A stretch of 64,000 bases of DNA from Flavobacteriales bacterium UBA6693 (GCA_002454815.1 DKJL01000006.1:190843-254842); one strand, 5' to 3'. Counted from the first letter of the stretch, positions 15,019-24,781 are shown. Notes: a model not told the origin generated them from the sequence alone. Numbers and translations are program-made.

Positions 15019-17157
15019 TTACTTCACCAGCGTCATTTCACTGATCAGGTGGCCTGCTTTTCCATATTTGTCGATGGTCCAAAGTACCATGCGTACATCC
15101 ACGTTAATGGTTTTCTGCAATTTCGGATCGAAGATGATATCACCACTCAGCGCTTCGCTGTTTCCGTCGAAAGCCAAACCAAGCAGATTTCCTTCGCCAT
15201 CCATAATCGGAGAACCGGAGTTACCTCCCGTAATATCGTTATTCGAAAGGAAGTTCACCGGCATAAAGCCTTTCTTGTCCGCGTATTGGCCGAAGTCTTT
15301 CTTCTTCACCAGATCCAGGAACCGCTGCGGCAGATCGAATTCTTCGTCACCTTTCTTATATTTCGCTACCATACCGGTAACGTCTGTATAATAATTGTCT
15401 TTCGCTTTAATACCTGCATAGTTACGGTCTGCTCTCTCAGGCAACGTGGTCACACTACCGAACGTAACTCTCATCGTAGAGTTGGCATCCGGATAGAAAG
15501 AAGTTTCCGGCTGAGATTTGCGAAGTCCGTCCAGGAAAATTCTGCTGTTTTTAGCGAACGCTTCATCTACTTTTTCAAATTTTTCGCTCGCCAGCTTTTG
15601 ATCTTCTACAAATGCATTGGCCATCTGCAATAATGGATCGGCATCAATTTTCAGTCGGTCCGGGTTATTCACAAAGTTCATCGCTGATTCTTTGGTGGCA
15701 AAAATGGAAGAAAATGCGATGTTCGAAAGATTCTTAGCATCCGCTTTCATTAATGAAGGAGCAGCAACAGTATTGTTTACGCGCTGCTGGTAAAGGGCAA
15801 CCATGGAGTTGAGCATTTCGCCTTCCAGCTTCACGTTAAGTTTTTCATAAATACGGTCGATGGCTTCTACCAGTTTCGGTTTCATAGCCATTCTGCCGGC
15901 CGCATCCTGGTCTGCGTAAGACTTTAACATTGATCCCAACTGATAGGCAACAGTAATGTATTTCGCATTACGCTGCAGTTGTGAAGAATAATTGCGCTCT
16001 ACATTGCGATCCGACATTTGAGCATAGTTTGCTTTAATGTCTTGGAGGATATCGCCGTACATTGCTTTATTTTCCGGTAATAGGGCCCACGTTTCAAACT
16101 TTCTTTCCAGTGTTTGTTTATCTGCAACAGTACCGTTTTTCATTACAGCATCGATCGTTCCCTGACGGTTTTTCCAATAGTTTGCCACAGACGCGTACTG
16201 AGAGGCGTAGTTAATTTTGGTCGCCTGATCTTTGTCCATGTACTTTTTCATCACGTCCATGGCCATTTTAGAAGCTTCTACCCAAGCCGGATAATCTTTA
16301 TTGACCATTTGCTCGATACCGAAGGAAGTAAGGAAACGGTTCGTACGACCTGGATATCCCATAATCATAGTGAAATCGCCAGGCTTGTATCCTTTCAGAG
16401 AAATTGGCAGAGCATGCTTTGGCTTCATCGGAACGTTGGTTGCGGAATATTCTGCCGGATTTCCGTTTGCATCAGCATAAACGCGGAATACGGAAAAATC
16501 TACCGTGTGACGTGGCCACTCCCAGTTGTCGGTGTCGCCACCATATTTCCCGAGCGAGTTTGGCGGCGTACCTACCAAACGAACATCTTTGAAATCTTGG
16601 TAAACGAAATAATAGAATTCATTTCCGTTGTAAAAATCACGAACAACTACCGTATATTTTCCGTTTTCAGAATTTTCTGTCTGAATCGCTTTGTATTCTT
16701 TCTCGATGACATTTCTGCGCTCATCAGCAGTCATCATATTATTTAATTTTGCGTTGACGCGTTGTGACACATCATCCATGCGAACCAGAAAACGCACAGA
16801 CAAACCTTTGGCAGGAAGTTCTTCGCTGCGTTTCATCGCCCAGAAACCGTTGGTAAGGTGATCCTTTTCCGGCGTCGATAAGGCAGCAATATTACCATAT
16901 CCACAATGGTGGTTCGTGAAAAGTAAACCTTCCTTGGACACCATCTCTGCCGTACAACCGCCGCCAAACTGCACGATAGCATCCTTGAGGCTGGAATTGT
17001 TGACGGAATAAATTTCTTCGGCAGTAAGTTTCAGGCCTTCCTTTTTCAGGTCGACACCATTGAGCCTTTTGATCATCGTCAAAAGCCACATCCCTTCATC
17101 TGCTTTTATCTGCAGAAAACTCAACATAAATGTGAGTAGTAGAAAAAGTCTTTTCAT
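15019..17157 (-). CDS. S46 family dipeptidyl-peptidase, DPP7-type
   Basis: 712 residues with an N-terminal Sec signal peptide (about residues 1-19), so it acts in the periplasm. Catalytic triad regions: TNHHCGYG (His83/84), DTDNWEWPRHTVDF (Asp) and GGNSGSP with Ser647. The residue 18 positions after the serine is Gly (FDGNSEALSGD); in the studied Porphyromonas enzymes this position (673) is Gly in DPP7, which takes hydrophobic P1 residues, and Arg in DPP11, which takes Asp/Glu. The enzyme should therefore release dipeptides with hydrophobic P1 from peptides, a nutrient route typical of asaccharolytic Bacteroidota. It is a single-gene unit with its own terminator. Confidence 0.93.
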   Translation of the reverse strand: MKRLFLLLTFMLSFLQIKADEGMWLLTMIKRLNGVDLKKEGLKLTAEEIYSVNNSSLKDAIVQFGGGCTAEMVSKEGLLFTNHHCGYGNIAALSTPEKDHLTNGFWAMKRSEELPAKGLSVRFLVRMDDVSQRVNAKLNNMMTADERRNVIEKEYKAIQTENSENGKYTVVVRDFYNGNEFYYFVYQDFKDVRLVGTPPNSLGKYGGDTDNWEWPRHTVDFSVFRVYADANGNPAEYSATNVPMKPKHALPISLKGYKPGDFTMIMGYPGRTNRFLTSFGIEQMVNKDYPAWVEASKMAMDVMKKYMDKDQATKINYASQYASVANYWKNRQGTIDAVMKNGTVADKQTLERKFETWALLPENKAMYGDILQDIKANYAQMSDRNVERNYSSQLQRNAKYITVAYQLGSMLKSYADQDAAGRMAMKPKLVEAIDRIYEKLNVKLEGEMLNSMVALYQQRVNNTVAAPSLMKADAKNLSNIAFSSIFATKESAMNFVNNPDRLKIDADPLLQMANAFVEDQKLASEKFEKVDEAFAKNSRIFLDGLRKSQPETSFYPDANSTMRVTFGSVTTLPERADRNYAGIKAKDNYYTDVTGMVAKYKKGDEEFDLPQRFLDLVKKKDFGQYADKKGFMPVNFLSNNDITGGNSGSPIMDGEGNLLGLAFDGNSEALSGDIIFDPKLQKTINVDVRMVLWTIDKYGKAGHLISEMTLVK

Positions 17158-17359
17158 TTAAAAATTATTTAGATCGCTAATTTAAGAAAATCATTTTACT
17201 TGAAATGTACTAAAAGTGCGATTGCAGCTAATGTTTAAAACAAAAGCAAAGTCCGCGTAAGAAAAGTGTATGTTCGGACGCCAATTATATCTAAAGACAA
17301 GATCATCAGCGAAATACTTTCATATCACGTACAATATAAACTAAAAAGAAAATAAAAAT

Positions 17360-17842
17360 TTATTTGTTTCCGGTACGGCGCATTTCGGTATGCGGAATAT
17401 TGTCTTCCAGATACCGCTTCCCGGTTGGTGCAAAACCAAAATCCTGGTAAAAATGCAGCAGATAATCCTGCGCAGAAATTTGGATTTCGTCCGTGTTATG
17501 CCGGCTTGCAGAAGTAGAAACCGCCAAGGTCATCATTTTCTTGCCAAGTCCAAGACCGCGATAATCTGCATGGGTCGCCACGCGCCCGATCGACGGCACC
17601 TCATATTTGATGCCGGCAGGAAAGATTCGGCAGCACGCCACAGTTTTTCCGTCCATCTCTGCCCACAGATGCAGTGCGCGCAAATCGGCGCCGTCCGCCT
17701 CTGCATAAGGGCAATTTTGCTCCACCACAAAAACATCAATTCTCAACTGCAGAATGCCGTAAAGCTCCTCACCGGTGAGCTGATCAAAAGATTTGATTTG
17801 CCAAACAGGCAATATTTCAGAAGGTTCTGCTGGTATCATCAA
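17360..17842 (-). CDS. GNAT N-acetyltransferase, ElaA family
   Basis: 160 residues. Features of the ElaA subgroup: LRIDVFVVEQNCPYAEADGAD near the N-terminus, and the acetyl-CoA loop GRVATHADYRGLGLGKKMM. LLHFYQDFGF near the C-terminus completes the GNAT fold. The acceptor substrate is unknown. It overlaps the end of engB by 4 nt (ATGA), so the two are co-translated. Confidence 0.88.
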   Translation of the reverse strand: MMIPAEPSEILPVWQIKSFDQLTGEELYGILQLRIDVFVVEQNCPYAEADGADLRALHLWAEMDGKTVACCRIFPAGIKYEVPSIGRVATHADYRGLGLGKKMMTLAVSTSASRHNTDEIQISAQDYLLHFYQDFGFAPTGKRYLEDNIPHTEMRRTGNK

Positions 17843-18459
17843 TCGAAACTTACCGCATTTTGTTTAAGAAAATCATTGGTCGTCGCAATAAATTTCAGGA
17901 TTTCGTCGCCACCCGTTTTTTTCTCGGCAGATGTCACATAGACTTCCGGAAGGTCTTCCCAGGTTTTCAGCAGTTCGGTTTTATAATTTTCGACGTTGGT
18001 AATGATGACGTTCGGTTTTAGTTTATCGGCTTTCGTAAATACGATAGAAAAAGGAATTCCATTTTCGCCGCACCATTCAATAAATTCAATATCAATCGCC
18101 TGTGGTGTATGGCGCGCATCGACAAGAACGAATAAATTAACCAGGTTTTTACGGTTCAGGATATAATTGGTAATGAGTTTTTCGAAATCTTTTCGCAGAC
18201 TTTTCGACACGCGTGCATATCCGTATCCCGGCAGATCGGTAAGATACCAAGCTTCATTGATCAGAAAATGATTGATAAGTTGGGTTTTTCCGGGCGTACC
18301 CGAAGTTTTGGCCAAATCTTTATGATTCATCATCGCATTGATGAGCGAAGATTTGCCAACATTGGAGCGGCCGATAAAGGCATATTCCGGTAAAACAGGT
18401 TCCGGACATTCCTGCCATTTGGCACTGCTCTTTACAAATTCAGCCGTTTTAATTACCAT
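17839..18459 (-). CDS. engB: Ribosome biogenesis GTPase EngB (YihA/YsxC)
   Basis: 206 residues. GTPase motifs: G1 GRSNVGKSS, G2 around TSGTPGKTQ, G3 DLPGYGYA, G4 TKADK and G5 TSAEK. YihA/YsxC proteins take part in late assembly of the large ribosomal subunit and are usually essential. The length is normal for the family. The downstream elaA-like gene overlaps its stop. Confidence 0.95.
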   Translation of the reverse strand: MVIKTAEFVKSSAKWQECPEPVLPEYAFIGRSNVGKSSLINAMMNHKDLAKTSGTPGKTQLINHFLINEAWYLTDLPGYGYARVSKSLRKDFEKLITNYILNRKNLVNLFVLVDARHTPQAIDIEFIEWCGENGIPFSIVFTKADKLKPNVIITNVENYKTELLKTWEDLPEVYVTSAEKKTGGDEILKFIATTNDFLKQNAVSFD

Positions 18460-18513
18460 AATAAGTCCTTATTTAATAGAATAAAAAATGGAAGCTGATA
18501 CTTCCATTCAAGT

Positions 18514-19275
18514 TTATTTAGATTCCTGTAGCCAGCTGTAGAGTATATCGTTAAATTCCTGCGGCTTTTCCATCATGGCAGCGTGGCCACAGTGTTCGAT
18601 CCAATATAAATCGGAATTCGGAAGCGATTTGTGCATATCAATTGCTACTTCTGGCGGCGTCACGCTATCCTGTTTTCCCCAGATCAGGCAAACCGGCGTC
18701 GTGATCTTCGGAAGATCATTCAGCATATTATGCTTAATGGCACTTCGCGCGAGCATTACGGTTTTTATCCCTTTCATCCGGTCGTTCACCACGGCAAAAA
18801 CTTCTTCAACCAAAGCATCGGTTGCGACGACAGGATCGTAAAATACTTCTTCCGTCTTTTTCCGGATATATTCTTTATCGCTTTTCCGCGGAAAACTGTC
18901 ACCAAAAGTCCGTTCATACAATCCTGAACTTCCTGTAAGAACCAGCCGAGAAACCAGCTCCGGCCGGGCGAGCGTAAGGATCAGGCCGACGTGCCCTCCC
19001 ATGGAATTCCCTACGACTACTGCAGCGCTTCCTACTTTTTCTTCGATAAACTTCGCTACATGCTTGGCAATTGTCGTAAGATTCGTGTTGAGTACCGGCA
19101 AATCATAAATTGGCAATACGGGCACAAAGACTTTATAACCACGATCGGCGAAGTAAGAAACCGTTTCTTCGAAATTGCTCAGGCCACCCATCAAACCATG
19201 TAAAAGTATGATTGGATCTCCTTCGCCCGCTTCGATAAAAGCAAATTTCTTTTCTTTTTTTGTTTTAAATATCAT
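18514..19275 (-). CDS. Alpha/beta-fold hydrolase
   Basis: 253 residues. The oxyanion region is LLHGLMGG, the nucleophile elbow GNSMGG, and a late EHCGHAAMMEKP carries the catalytic His; WGKQDSVTPP carries the probable acid. This is a typical small esterase/lactonase-like hydrolase; the substrate cannot be predicted. An in-frame ATG at 19374 would add 33 residues, but a predicted -7 box at 19299-19306 lies inside that extension, so ATG 19275 is preferred. Confidence 0.85.
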   Translation of the reverse strand: MIFKTKKEKKFAFIEAGEGDPIILLHGLMGGLSNFEETVSYFADRGYKVFVPVLPIYDLPVLNTNLTTIAKHVAKFIEEKVGSAAVVVGNSMGGHVGLILTLARPELVSRLVLTGSSGLYERTFGDSFPRKSDKEYIRKKTEEVFYDPVVATDALVEEVFAVVNDRMKGIKTVMLARSAIKHNMLNDLPKITTPVCLIWGKQDSVTPPEVAIDMHKSLPNSDLYWIEHCGHAAMMEKPQEFNDILYSWLQESK

Positions 19276-19298
19276 AGATTTTACGCTTTCAGCGTGTG

Positions 19299-19306
19299 CA
19301 AAAATA
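19299..19306 (-). promoter_or_regulatory. Predicted -7 element for the alpha/beta hydrolase
   Basis: On the minus strand TATTTTTG, matching TAnnTTTG; 23 nt upstream of ATG 19275. No TTG at a standard distance. Confidence 0.5.
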
Positions 19307-19470
19307 CAAATTAAACACCAAATTACATTTTTCCCTTTATAATTTCTAATAAATGTAGCCATTTTTTCAGACACTTTCTGTCATCATCAAACGCAATTTT
19401 TATCGTCTTTATAAATCACTTTTAATCAATAAGTTAATGCCTTTTTCAAAACTTATTAACATTAAGTCGA

Positions 19471-19490
19471 AATGTGGGAGAAAGTGGGAG
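19471..19490 (+). promoter_or_regulatory. Probable MraZ operator upstream of the dcw cluster
   Basis: Two adjacent 10-base direct repeats, AATGTGGGAG and AAAGTGGGAG. MraZ proteins of other bacteria bind tandem GTGGG-type repeats in front of their own gene. The site sits just before the predicted -7 box at 19509, where the -33 element would be, so bound MraZ would block the promoter. Confidence 0.7.
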
Positions 19491-19508
19491 GCTTTAATTT
19501 TTTTTATA

Positions 19509-19516
19509 TAAATTTG
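19509..19516 (+). promoter_or_regulatory. Predicted -7 element of mraZ
   Basis: TAAATTTG ends only 7 nt before the mraZ ATG, so the transcript would start almost at the start codon. No TTG -33 box is seen; the position is occupied by the GTGGG repeats. Confidence 0.5.
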
Positions 19517-19523
19517 CCCCCAA

Positions 19524-19991
19524 ATGAAGAGTTTCATCGGAACCTATGAGTGCAGGGTCGACGATAAAGGTCGGCTGAAACTCCCGTCAGCGCTGATAAA
19601 GCAGATGGGAGACTTCGACGACTGCAGTTTCGTCGTAAAGCGTGCGGTTTTCCAACCTTGTCTTGAGGTTTATCCGATGAACGGCTGGGAAATGCTGATG
19701 GAAAAGCTCAATAAACTCAACCGTTTTGTGAAAAAAAACGCCGACTTTATCCGAATGTTTACCGCAGGCGTGAAGGTTTCGGAACTTGATAATGCCGGCA
19801 GGCTTCAGATTTCAAAAGACCTGATGAATTTTGCCAGTTTGCAAAAGGAAGTGGTCATTACCAGTGCCGGTGAGCTGTTTGAGATTTGGGATAAGGAAGC
19901 TTATGAACAGGTAATCAGCACTTCAGAAGAAAATTTTGCCCAATTGGCCGAGCAGGTCATGGGCAGCCTTCCGCCCGACGAGGCAGTATAA
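19524..19991 (+). CDS. mraZ: Transcriptional regulator MraZ
   Basis: 155 residues with two AbrB-like MraZ repeats: FIGTYECRVDDKGRLKLP at the N-terminus and ELDNAGRLQISKDL in the second half. MraZ is a ring-shaped DNA-binding protein that controls the division and cell wall cluster it heads. The tandem GTGGG repeats upstream are its likely target. It is followed after 35 nt by rsmH. Confidence 0.95.
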   Translation: MKSFIGTYECRVDDKGRLKLPSALIKQMGDFDDCSFVVKRAVFQPCLEVYPMNGWEMLMEKLNKLNRFVKKNADFIRMFTAGVKVSELDNAGRLQISKDLMNFASLQKEVVITSAGELFEIWDKEAYEQVISTSEENFAQLAEQVMGSLPPDEAV

Positions 19992-20026
19992 TCATTGATA
20001 AAATAACAATAGCTGAACAACAAAAT

Positions 20027-20920
20027 ATGTATCACAATCCGGTTTTGCTGAAGAAAAGCGTCGACGACCTTGTAACCGATCCAGACGGCGTCTATATTGA
20101 CTGCACGTTTGGCGGTGGCGGGCACTCGCGCGAGATTCTCAGCCGTCTTTCCGGCAAGGGTAGGCTGTTCAGTTTCGATCAGGATCTTGATGCGCTTGCC
20201 AACAGCATTGACGACGCGCGTTTTACCATAGTCAATCAGAATTTCCGTTTCCTGGAAAATGCGCTCTTGATGTACGGCATTGGTAAAGTAGATGGCGTTT
20301 TGGCCGATTTGGGAGTTTCTTCGCACCAGTTCGATGCTACCCGGCGCGGCTTTTCGACGCGCAGCAATGCGCCCTTGGACATGCGCATGAACGTGAAGCA
20401 GGAACTGGACGCAAAAAAAATCATCAACGGATACGAAGAAGAACAGTTGGCCGACATACTTTACCAGTACGGCGAACTCCGCGATTCGCGTAAGCTGGCG
20501 CGGGAGATTGTGCGGCAGCGACAACTTAAACCCATAAAGACGACGGAAGAACTGAAAAGTCTGTTCTCCTACATTCCTCAGTTTAAACAAAATAAAGTAT
20601 TTGCCCAGATTTTTCAGGCGATCAGGATTGAGGTGAACCAGGAACTAGAAGCGTTGAAAGAAATGTTGGTACAGGCACACCGCATCCTGAAACCGCAAGG
20701 CCGCCTGGTGGTAATTTCTTACCATTCCCTTGAAGACCGTCTGGTAAAAAGATTTTTGAAAAACGGCATGTTTGAAGGCGAGCCGGAACGCGATATTTTT
20801 GGAAACTATTCCAAAGCATTTCAGTTGTTGCAATCCAAAGCGATCGCGCCGGATCAGCAGGAAATAACTGAAAATTCGCGCGCACGAAGTGCAAAACTGC
20901 GCACGGGCATTAAATTATAG
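20027..20920 (+). CDS. rsmH: 16S rRNA (cytosine-N4)-methyltransferase RsmH
   Basis: 297 residues. YHNPVLLKKSVD and DCTFGGGGHSREIL are the characteristic start and SAM-binding loop; DLGVSSHQFD and RGFSTRSNAPLDMRM follow, and VISYHSLEDR is near the end. It methylates C1402 of 16S rRNA. It is second in the dcw cluster in the usual place, 20 nt before ftsL. Confidence 0.97.
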   Translation: MYHNPVLLKKSVDDLVTDPDGVYIDCTFGGGGHSREILSRLSGKGRLFSFDQDLDALANSIDDARFTIVNQNFRFLENALLMYGIGKVDGVLADLGVSSHQFDATRRGFSTRSNAPLDMRMNVKQELDAKKIINGYEEEQLADILYQYGELRDSRKLAREIVRQRQLKPIKTTEELKSLFSYIPQFKQNKVFAQIFQAIRIEVNQELEALKEMLVQAHRILKPQGRLVVISYHSLEDRLVKRFLKNGMFEGEPERDIFGNYSKAFQLLQSKAIAPDQQEITENSRARSAKLRTGIKL

Positions 20921-20940
20921 AAAAAGAAGGAGGGAGCTCG

Positions 20941-21309
20941 ATGGCAAAAAAGAAACAGACTTATCATACCCCGAAGAAACTCACTTTTGTCGACGTGATA
21001 AAAGGGAATTTCCTCAACCGTGATGAAGTGAAAATTCATTACCGGTATTTTGTGCTGATTTTTTTCCTGCTGATGCTGATGATTTACAGTAACCACTACG
21101 TGAGCCAGCAAATCGAGCAGGTAAATATTCTGAAAGAACAAACTGAAGAGTATAAATCGCGCAATGCCTTTGCGCAGAGCCGCCTGATAAAAGTGAAATT
21201 AGAGTCTGAATTGGGAAAAGAAATGGTGCAGGACTCCCTGCTTTCATTGGAAAATCACCCACATAAAATATTGATAAAGCTAGACAGTTTAGATGGCGGT
21301 GCAGAATGA
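20941..21309 (+). CDS. ftsL: FtsL-like division protein
   Basis: 122 residues. A basic cytoplasmic tail, one membrane segment (about residues 38-54, FVLIFFLLMLMIYS) and a short periplasmic coiled coil (VSQQIEQVNILKEQTEEYKS). This is the FtsL layout and place; sequence similarity in this family is low, so position carries much of the call. It overlaps ftsI by 17 nt. It would form the FtsQLB-like complex that activates septal murein synthesis. Confidence 0.8.
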   Translation: MAKKKQTYHTPKKLTFVDVIKGNFLNRDEVKIHYRYFVLIFFLLMLMIYSNHYVSQQIEQVNILKEQTEEYKSRNAFAQSRLIKVKLESELGKEMVQDSLLSLENHPHKILIKLDSLDGGAE

Positions 21310-23284
21310 ATTTGAAACAAAACGCGTTAAAGCGCTGCGGTGGGGCTACCTGTTTACAGGTTTTGCCTTCGTTTTGTTCTTGGTTTTTCTGGGCCGAATC
21401 CTCGTTCTGCAAAATACAAATGTGCAGGAGATCAAGGACGATTATATCAACAAAAATTACCGCGAAGCTACGCTGAAAGCTGCCCGTGGAAACTTATTTG
21501 CGTCCGACGGATCCATTCTTGCCACTACGGTGATGCGCTACGACGTGTACCTCGATTTTAAAATCATGAGAGACACGGTATATTCTAATAATATCAGTGC
21601 ACTGACCGATTCACTGTCAAACATGTTTGGCAAACCACGCAGTTATTTCCGCAACCGCTTCGATCAGCAGCGAAAAGCAAAAAACCAATATTACAGCCTG
21701 GTGAAAGGTCTTGATTTTGACGATTATGACCGGATCCGAAAGTTTCCGATTTTTAAAAAAGGAAAAAACCGGGGCGGCTTTATTGTAGATCGTAATTACC
21801 GACGGGAACTTGCCACTACTCAAATCGGTGCGGGCACGATCGGGATGGATAACGGCATCACAAAATCCGGTCTGGAAGGCGCTTTTTCCAAATACCTCAC
21901 GGGTGCCGATGGGACAAGACTCGAACAGCGCATCAGCTCCAGCCAATGGAAACCAATTGATTACTGGAAAGTAAGTGAACCGATAGACGGACAGGACGTC
22001 TACACTACCATTGATATCCGAATTCAGGACATCGCGCACTCTGCCCTGGAAAAACAGCTTATTAATTACGATGCAGACCATGGCTGTGTAGTGGTGATGG
22101 AAGTGGCCACGGGCAAAGTAAAAGCAATGGTAAACCTGCGCCGAACCGAGCCGGGCCTGTATGTTGATGCTTATAATTATGCACTGAAAGATGCCACTGA
22201 GCCTGGTTCTACATTTAAAACCGTTTCTCTGCTTGCCGCCATGGATGATGGATTCATTGACGAAAACACGACCGTGAATGTAGGCAATGGTGTCTGGACC
22301 TATGCGAAACAACGTATCTCCGACGGTCACGGCGGCGGCACTTATGACATTGCTGATGTGTTGGCGAAATCCAGCAATGTAGGATCTGCCAAGCTGATTA
22401 CACAATATTACGCTGAGAAACCTGAAGTTTTTCTGGATCATCTCCGCAGATGGAAAATGTTTGACAAAATGGACATCGAACTGCCCGGAATCAGCAAACC
22501 TTATATCGTAACACCAAAAGAAAAACGCTGGAACGCGGCTACGCTTGCTTCCATCGCATACGGATATTCGTCCCGTTTTAATCTGCTGCAGCTCACTACA
22601 TTCTACAACGGCATCGCCAACAGCGGCAAAATGCTGAAACCTTTGTTCATCGAAAAAATAATGAAAGACGGGCAGGTTTTATATGAGGCAAAACCACAGG
22701 TAATGGTCAAGAAAATGGCTTCCACGAAATCAATCAAAATGATGACCGGCGCGCTGACGCAAGCGGTGGAAAAAGGAACGGCCAAAAGTATCTTTACCCC
22801 AAACCTGAAGATGGCGGGCAAAACCGGAACGGCGCGGTTCGAATACTGGAAACCGGGACCGGTAAAGTATCAGGCGAGTTTTGCCGGATTCTATCCTTCC
22901 GATAATCCTAAATATACGTGTATTGTGATGATCAACCAGCCTGATAATTCGAAAGGTTTCTACGGATCGACGGTTGCAGCTCCGGTCTTTAAGGAAATTG
23001 CCGGTAAAACATTCCTGAAAACACCACAAAATATCGAACAGGAAATGCTGGTGGACAAAAAAGTGGATTTAAGCAAAATGACGTCTGCTCCCGTTAAAGT
23101 ATCAGTGCGCAGAAATACCATGCCCAACATTACCGGACTTATCGGTAAAAATGTGATCCCACAATTGGAGAACCAAGGCTATCGCGTTGATTATAAAGGC
23201 GTAGGAAAAATAACGGAACAATTTCCGCTCCACGGAACAGTAATTAATAAAAACCAAAGAATCTACCTGCAATTGCAGAACTGA
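21293..23284 (+). CDS. ftsI: Division-specific peptidoglycan transpeptidase FtsI (PBP3) with PASTA domain
   Basis: 663 residues. One N-terminal membrane anchor (about residues 20-39), a pedestal domain, then the transpeptidase domain with STFK (active-site Ser), SSN and KTGT motifs. The last 60 residues form a single PASTA domain (MPNITGLIGKNVIPQLENQG and following), common in Bacteroidota FtsI. It crosslinks septal murein in the periplasm with FtsW. It overlaps ftsL and is 9 nt before murE. Confidence 0.95.
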   Translation: MAVQNEFETKRVKALRWGYLFTGFAFVLFLVFLGRILVLQNTNVQEIKDDYINKNYREATLKAARGNLFASDGSILATTVMRYDVYLDFKIMRDTVYSNNISALTDSLSNMFGKPRSYFRNRFDQQRKAKNQYYSLVKGLDFDDYDRIRKFPIFKKGKNRGGFIVDRNYRRELATTQIGAGTIGMDNGITKSGLEGAFSKYLTGADGTRLEQRISSSQWKPIDYWKVSEPIDGQDVYTTIDIRIQDIAHSALEKQLINYDADHGCVVVMEVATGKVKAMVNLRRTEPGLYVDAYNYALKDATEPGSTFKTVSLLAAMDDGFIDENTTVNVGNGVWTYAKQRISDGHGGGTYDIADVLAKSSNVGSAKLITQYYAEKPEVFLDHLRRWKMFDKMDIELPGISKPYIVTPKEKRWNAATLASIAYGYSSRFNLLQLTTFYNGIANSGKMLKPLFIEKIMKDGQVLYEAKPQVMVKKMASTKSIKMMTGALTQAVEKGTAKSIFTPNLKMAGKTGTARFEYWKPGPVKYQASFAGFYPSDNPKYTCIVMINQPDNSKGFYGSTVAAPVFKEIAGKTFLKTPQNIEQEMLVDKKVDLSKMTSAPVKVSVRRNTMPNITGLIGKNVIPQLENQGYRVDYKGVGKITEQFPLHGTVINKNQRIYLQLQN

Positions 23285-23293
23285 TAAAGCATC

Positions 23294-24754
23294 ATGAACT
23301 TAGATCAATTATTGCAAAATATTTCCGTGCTCGCCACTACAGGACCCGAAAATCCGGAAGTAGCAGCGCTCACTTTCGACAGCAGGACCGCCACGTCCGG
23401 CTCACTGTATATTGCAGTAAAAGGAACTACAGCAGACGGTCATGATTATATTACAGCGGCAACAGAAAACGGTGCCACAGTGATTGTGTGCGAAACACTT
23501 CCCGAAAGAACAGCAGAAAATATCAGCTACGTTACCGTTGCGGACACGGCTTCTGTGCTGGGCGAACTTGCGCGCAATTTCTATGGAAATCCCTCTTCCA
23601 AACTTAAATTAGTGGGGATCACCGGCACAAACGGTAAAACCTCCTGCACTACTTTGCTTTATGATCTTTTTAAAAAATTAGGTTACAGCTCTGCTTTAAT
23701 TTCTACCGTGGAAAACCGGATTGATGAAGAAATTATTCCGGCCACACATACGACGCCAGACGTTATCCGGATCAACGAGTTGCTCGCGAAAGCCGTAGAT
23801 AAAGGCTGTACTTATGCTTTCATGGAAGTTTCTTCACACGGGCTGCATCAACAGCGGACAAACGGTTTAAAGTTCAGTATTGCGGGATTTACGAATCTGA
23901 CGCACGATCATCTGGACTATCACAGAACTTTTGCTGAATACCTTAAAACAAAAAAAAGTTTTTTTGATCATTTGGAATCCGATGCCATTGCCATTACCAA
24001 TGCTGATGACAAAAACGGCAGTGTAATGCTGCAGAATACCAAAGCTTCCAAAAAAACATTCGCGCTGAAAAGCATGGCCGATTACCATGGAAAGATCACC
24101 GAGGTTGATTTTAATGGAATGCTGCTCAACTTTAACGGTAAAGAATTCTGGACCACCTTATCCGGAAAATTCAATGCCTATAATCTTCTGCTGGCTTTTG
24201 CAGTGGCAAGCGAATGCGGTTTTGGGGCAGAAGAAATCCTTTCCGCGCTGTCGCAACTTAAAAGAATCAAAGGCCGCTTCGAAACTCTGCGTTCGGATGG
24301 CGGAATTTTTTTCGTGGTCGATTATGCGCACACACCCGACGCACTGGAAAACATTCTGGATTCGGTGAACGAAATCCGCACCAAAAACGAGCGTCTCATC
24401 ACGGTATTCGGCTGCGGTGGCGATCGCGACACTACTAAGCGACCGGAAATGGGTAAAATAGCGGCCAGCAAATCCACCCTCGCGATTATTACGTCCGATA
24501 ATCCGCGCACTGAAGATCCGGCGCAGATTATTGCCGATATCGAAGCAGGCGTGGAGCCACAGAACTTCAGCAAATATATGTCGGTACCGGATCGGCGTGA
24601 AGCCATAAAACTGGCAATAAAATTCGCCGAACCAAAAGATATTATCGTCGTCGCCGGAAAAGGCCACGAAAACTATCAGGAGATCAACGGCGTGCGCCAT
24701 CATTTCGATGATCAGGAAACCATCGTAGAACTTGCACAACTCATGTCAAAATAG
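23294..24754 (+). CDS. murE: UDP-MurNAc-tripeptide synthetase MurE (meso-diaminopimelate adding)
   Basis: 486 residues. The ATP-binding motif GITGTNGKTS is at about residues 113-122, with HTTPD and EVSSHGL in the centre. The DNPR motif (TSDNPRTEDP) in the C-terminal domain is the marker for meso-diaminopimelate specificity, as opposed to lysine. It adds the third residue of the stem peptide in the cytoplasm. Confidence 0.96.
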   Translation: MNLDQLLQNISVLATTGPENPEVAALTFDSRTATSGSLYIAVKGTTADGHDYITAATENGATVIVCETLPERTAENISYVTVADTASVLGELARNFYGNPSSKLKLVGITGTNGKTSCTTLLYDLFKKLGYSSALISTVENRIDEEIIPATHTTPDVIRINELLAKAVDKGCTYAFMEVSSHGLHQQRTNGLKFSIAGFTNLTHDHLDYHRTFAEYLKTKKSFFDHLESDAIAITNADDKNGSVMLQNTKASKKTFALKSMADYHGKITEVDFNGMLLNFNGKEFWTTLSGKFNAYNLLLAFAVASECGFGAEEILSALSQLKRIKGRFETLRSDGGIFFVVDYAHTPDALENILDSVNEIRTKNERLITVFGCGGDRDTTKRPEMGKIAASKSTLAIITSDNPRTEDPAQIIADIEAGVEPQNFSKYMSVPDRREAIKLAIKFAEPKDIIVVAGKGHENYQEINGVRHHFDDQETIVELAQLMSK

Positions 24755-24781
24755 ACGAGAACTTAAATTAAAACAGAAAAC

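Noticed and set aside
21617..22441. Minus-strand ORF of 274 codons in ftsI
   Set aside because: Antisense shadow of the transpeptidase gene.
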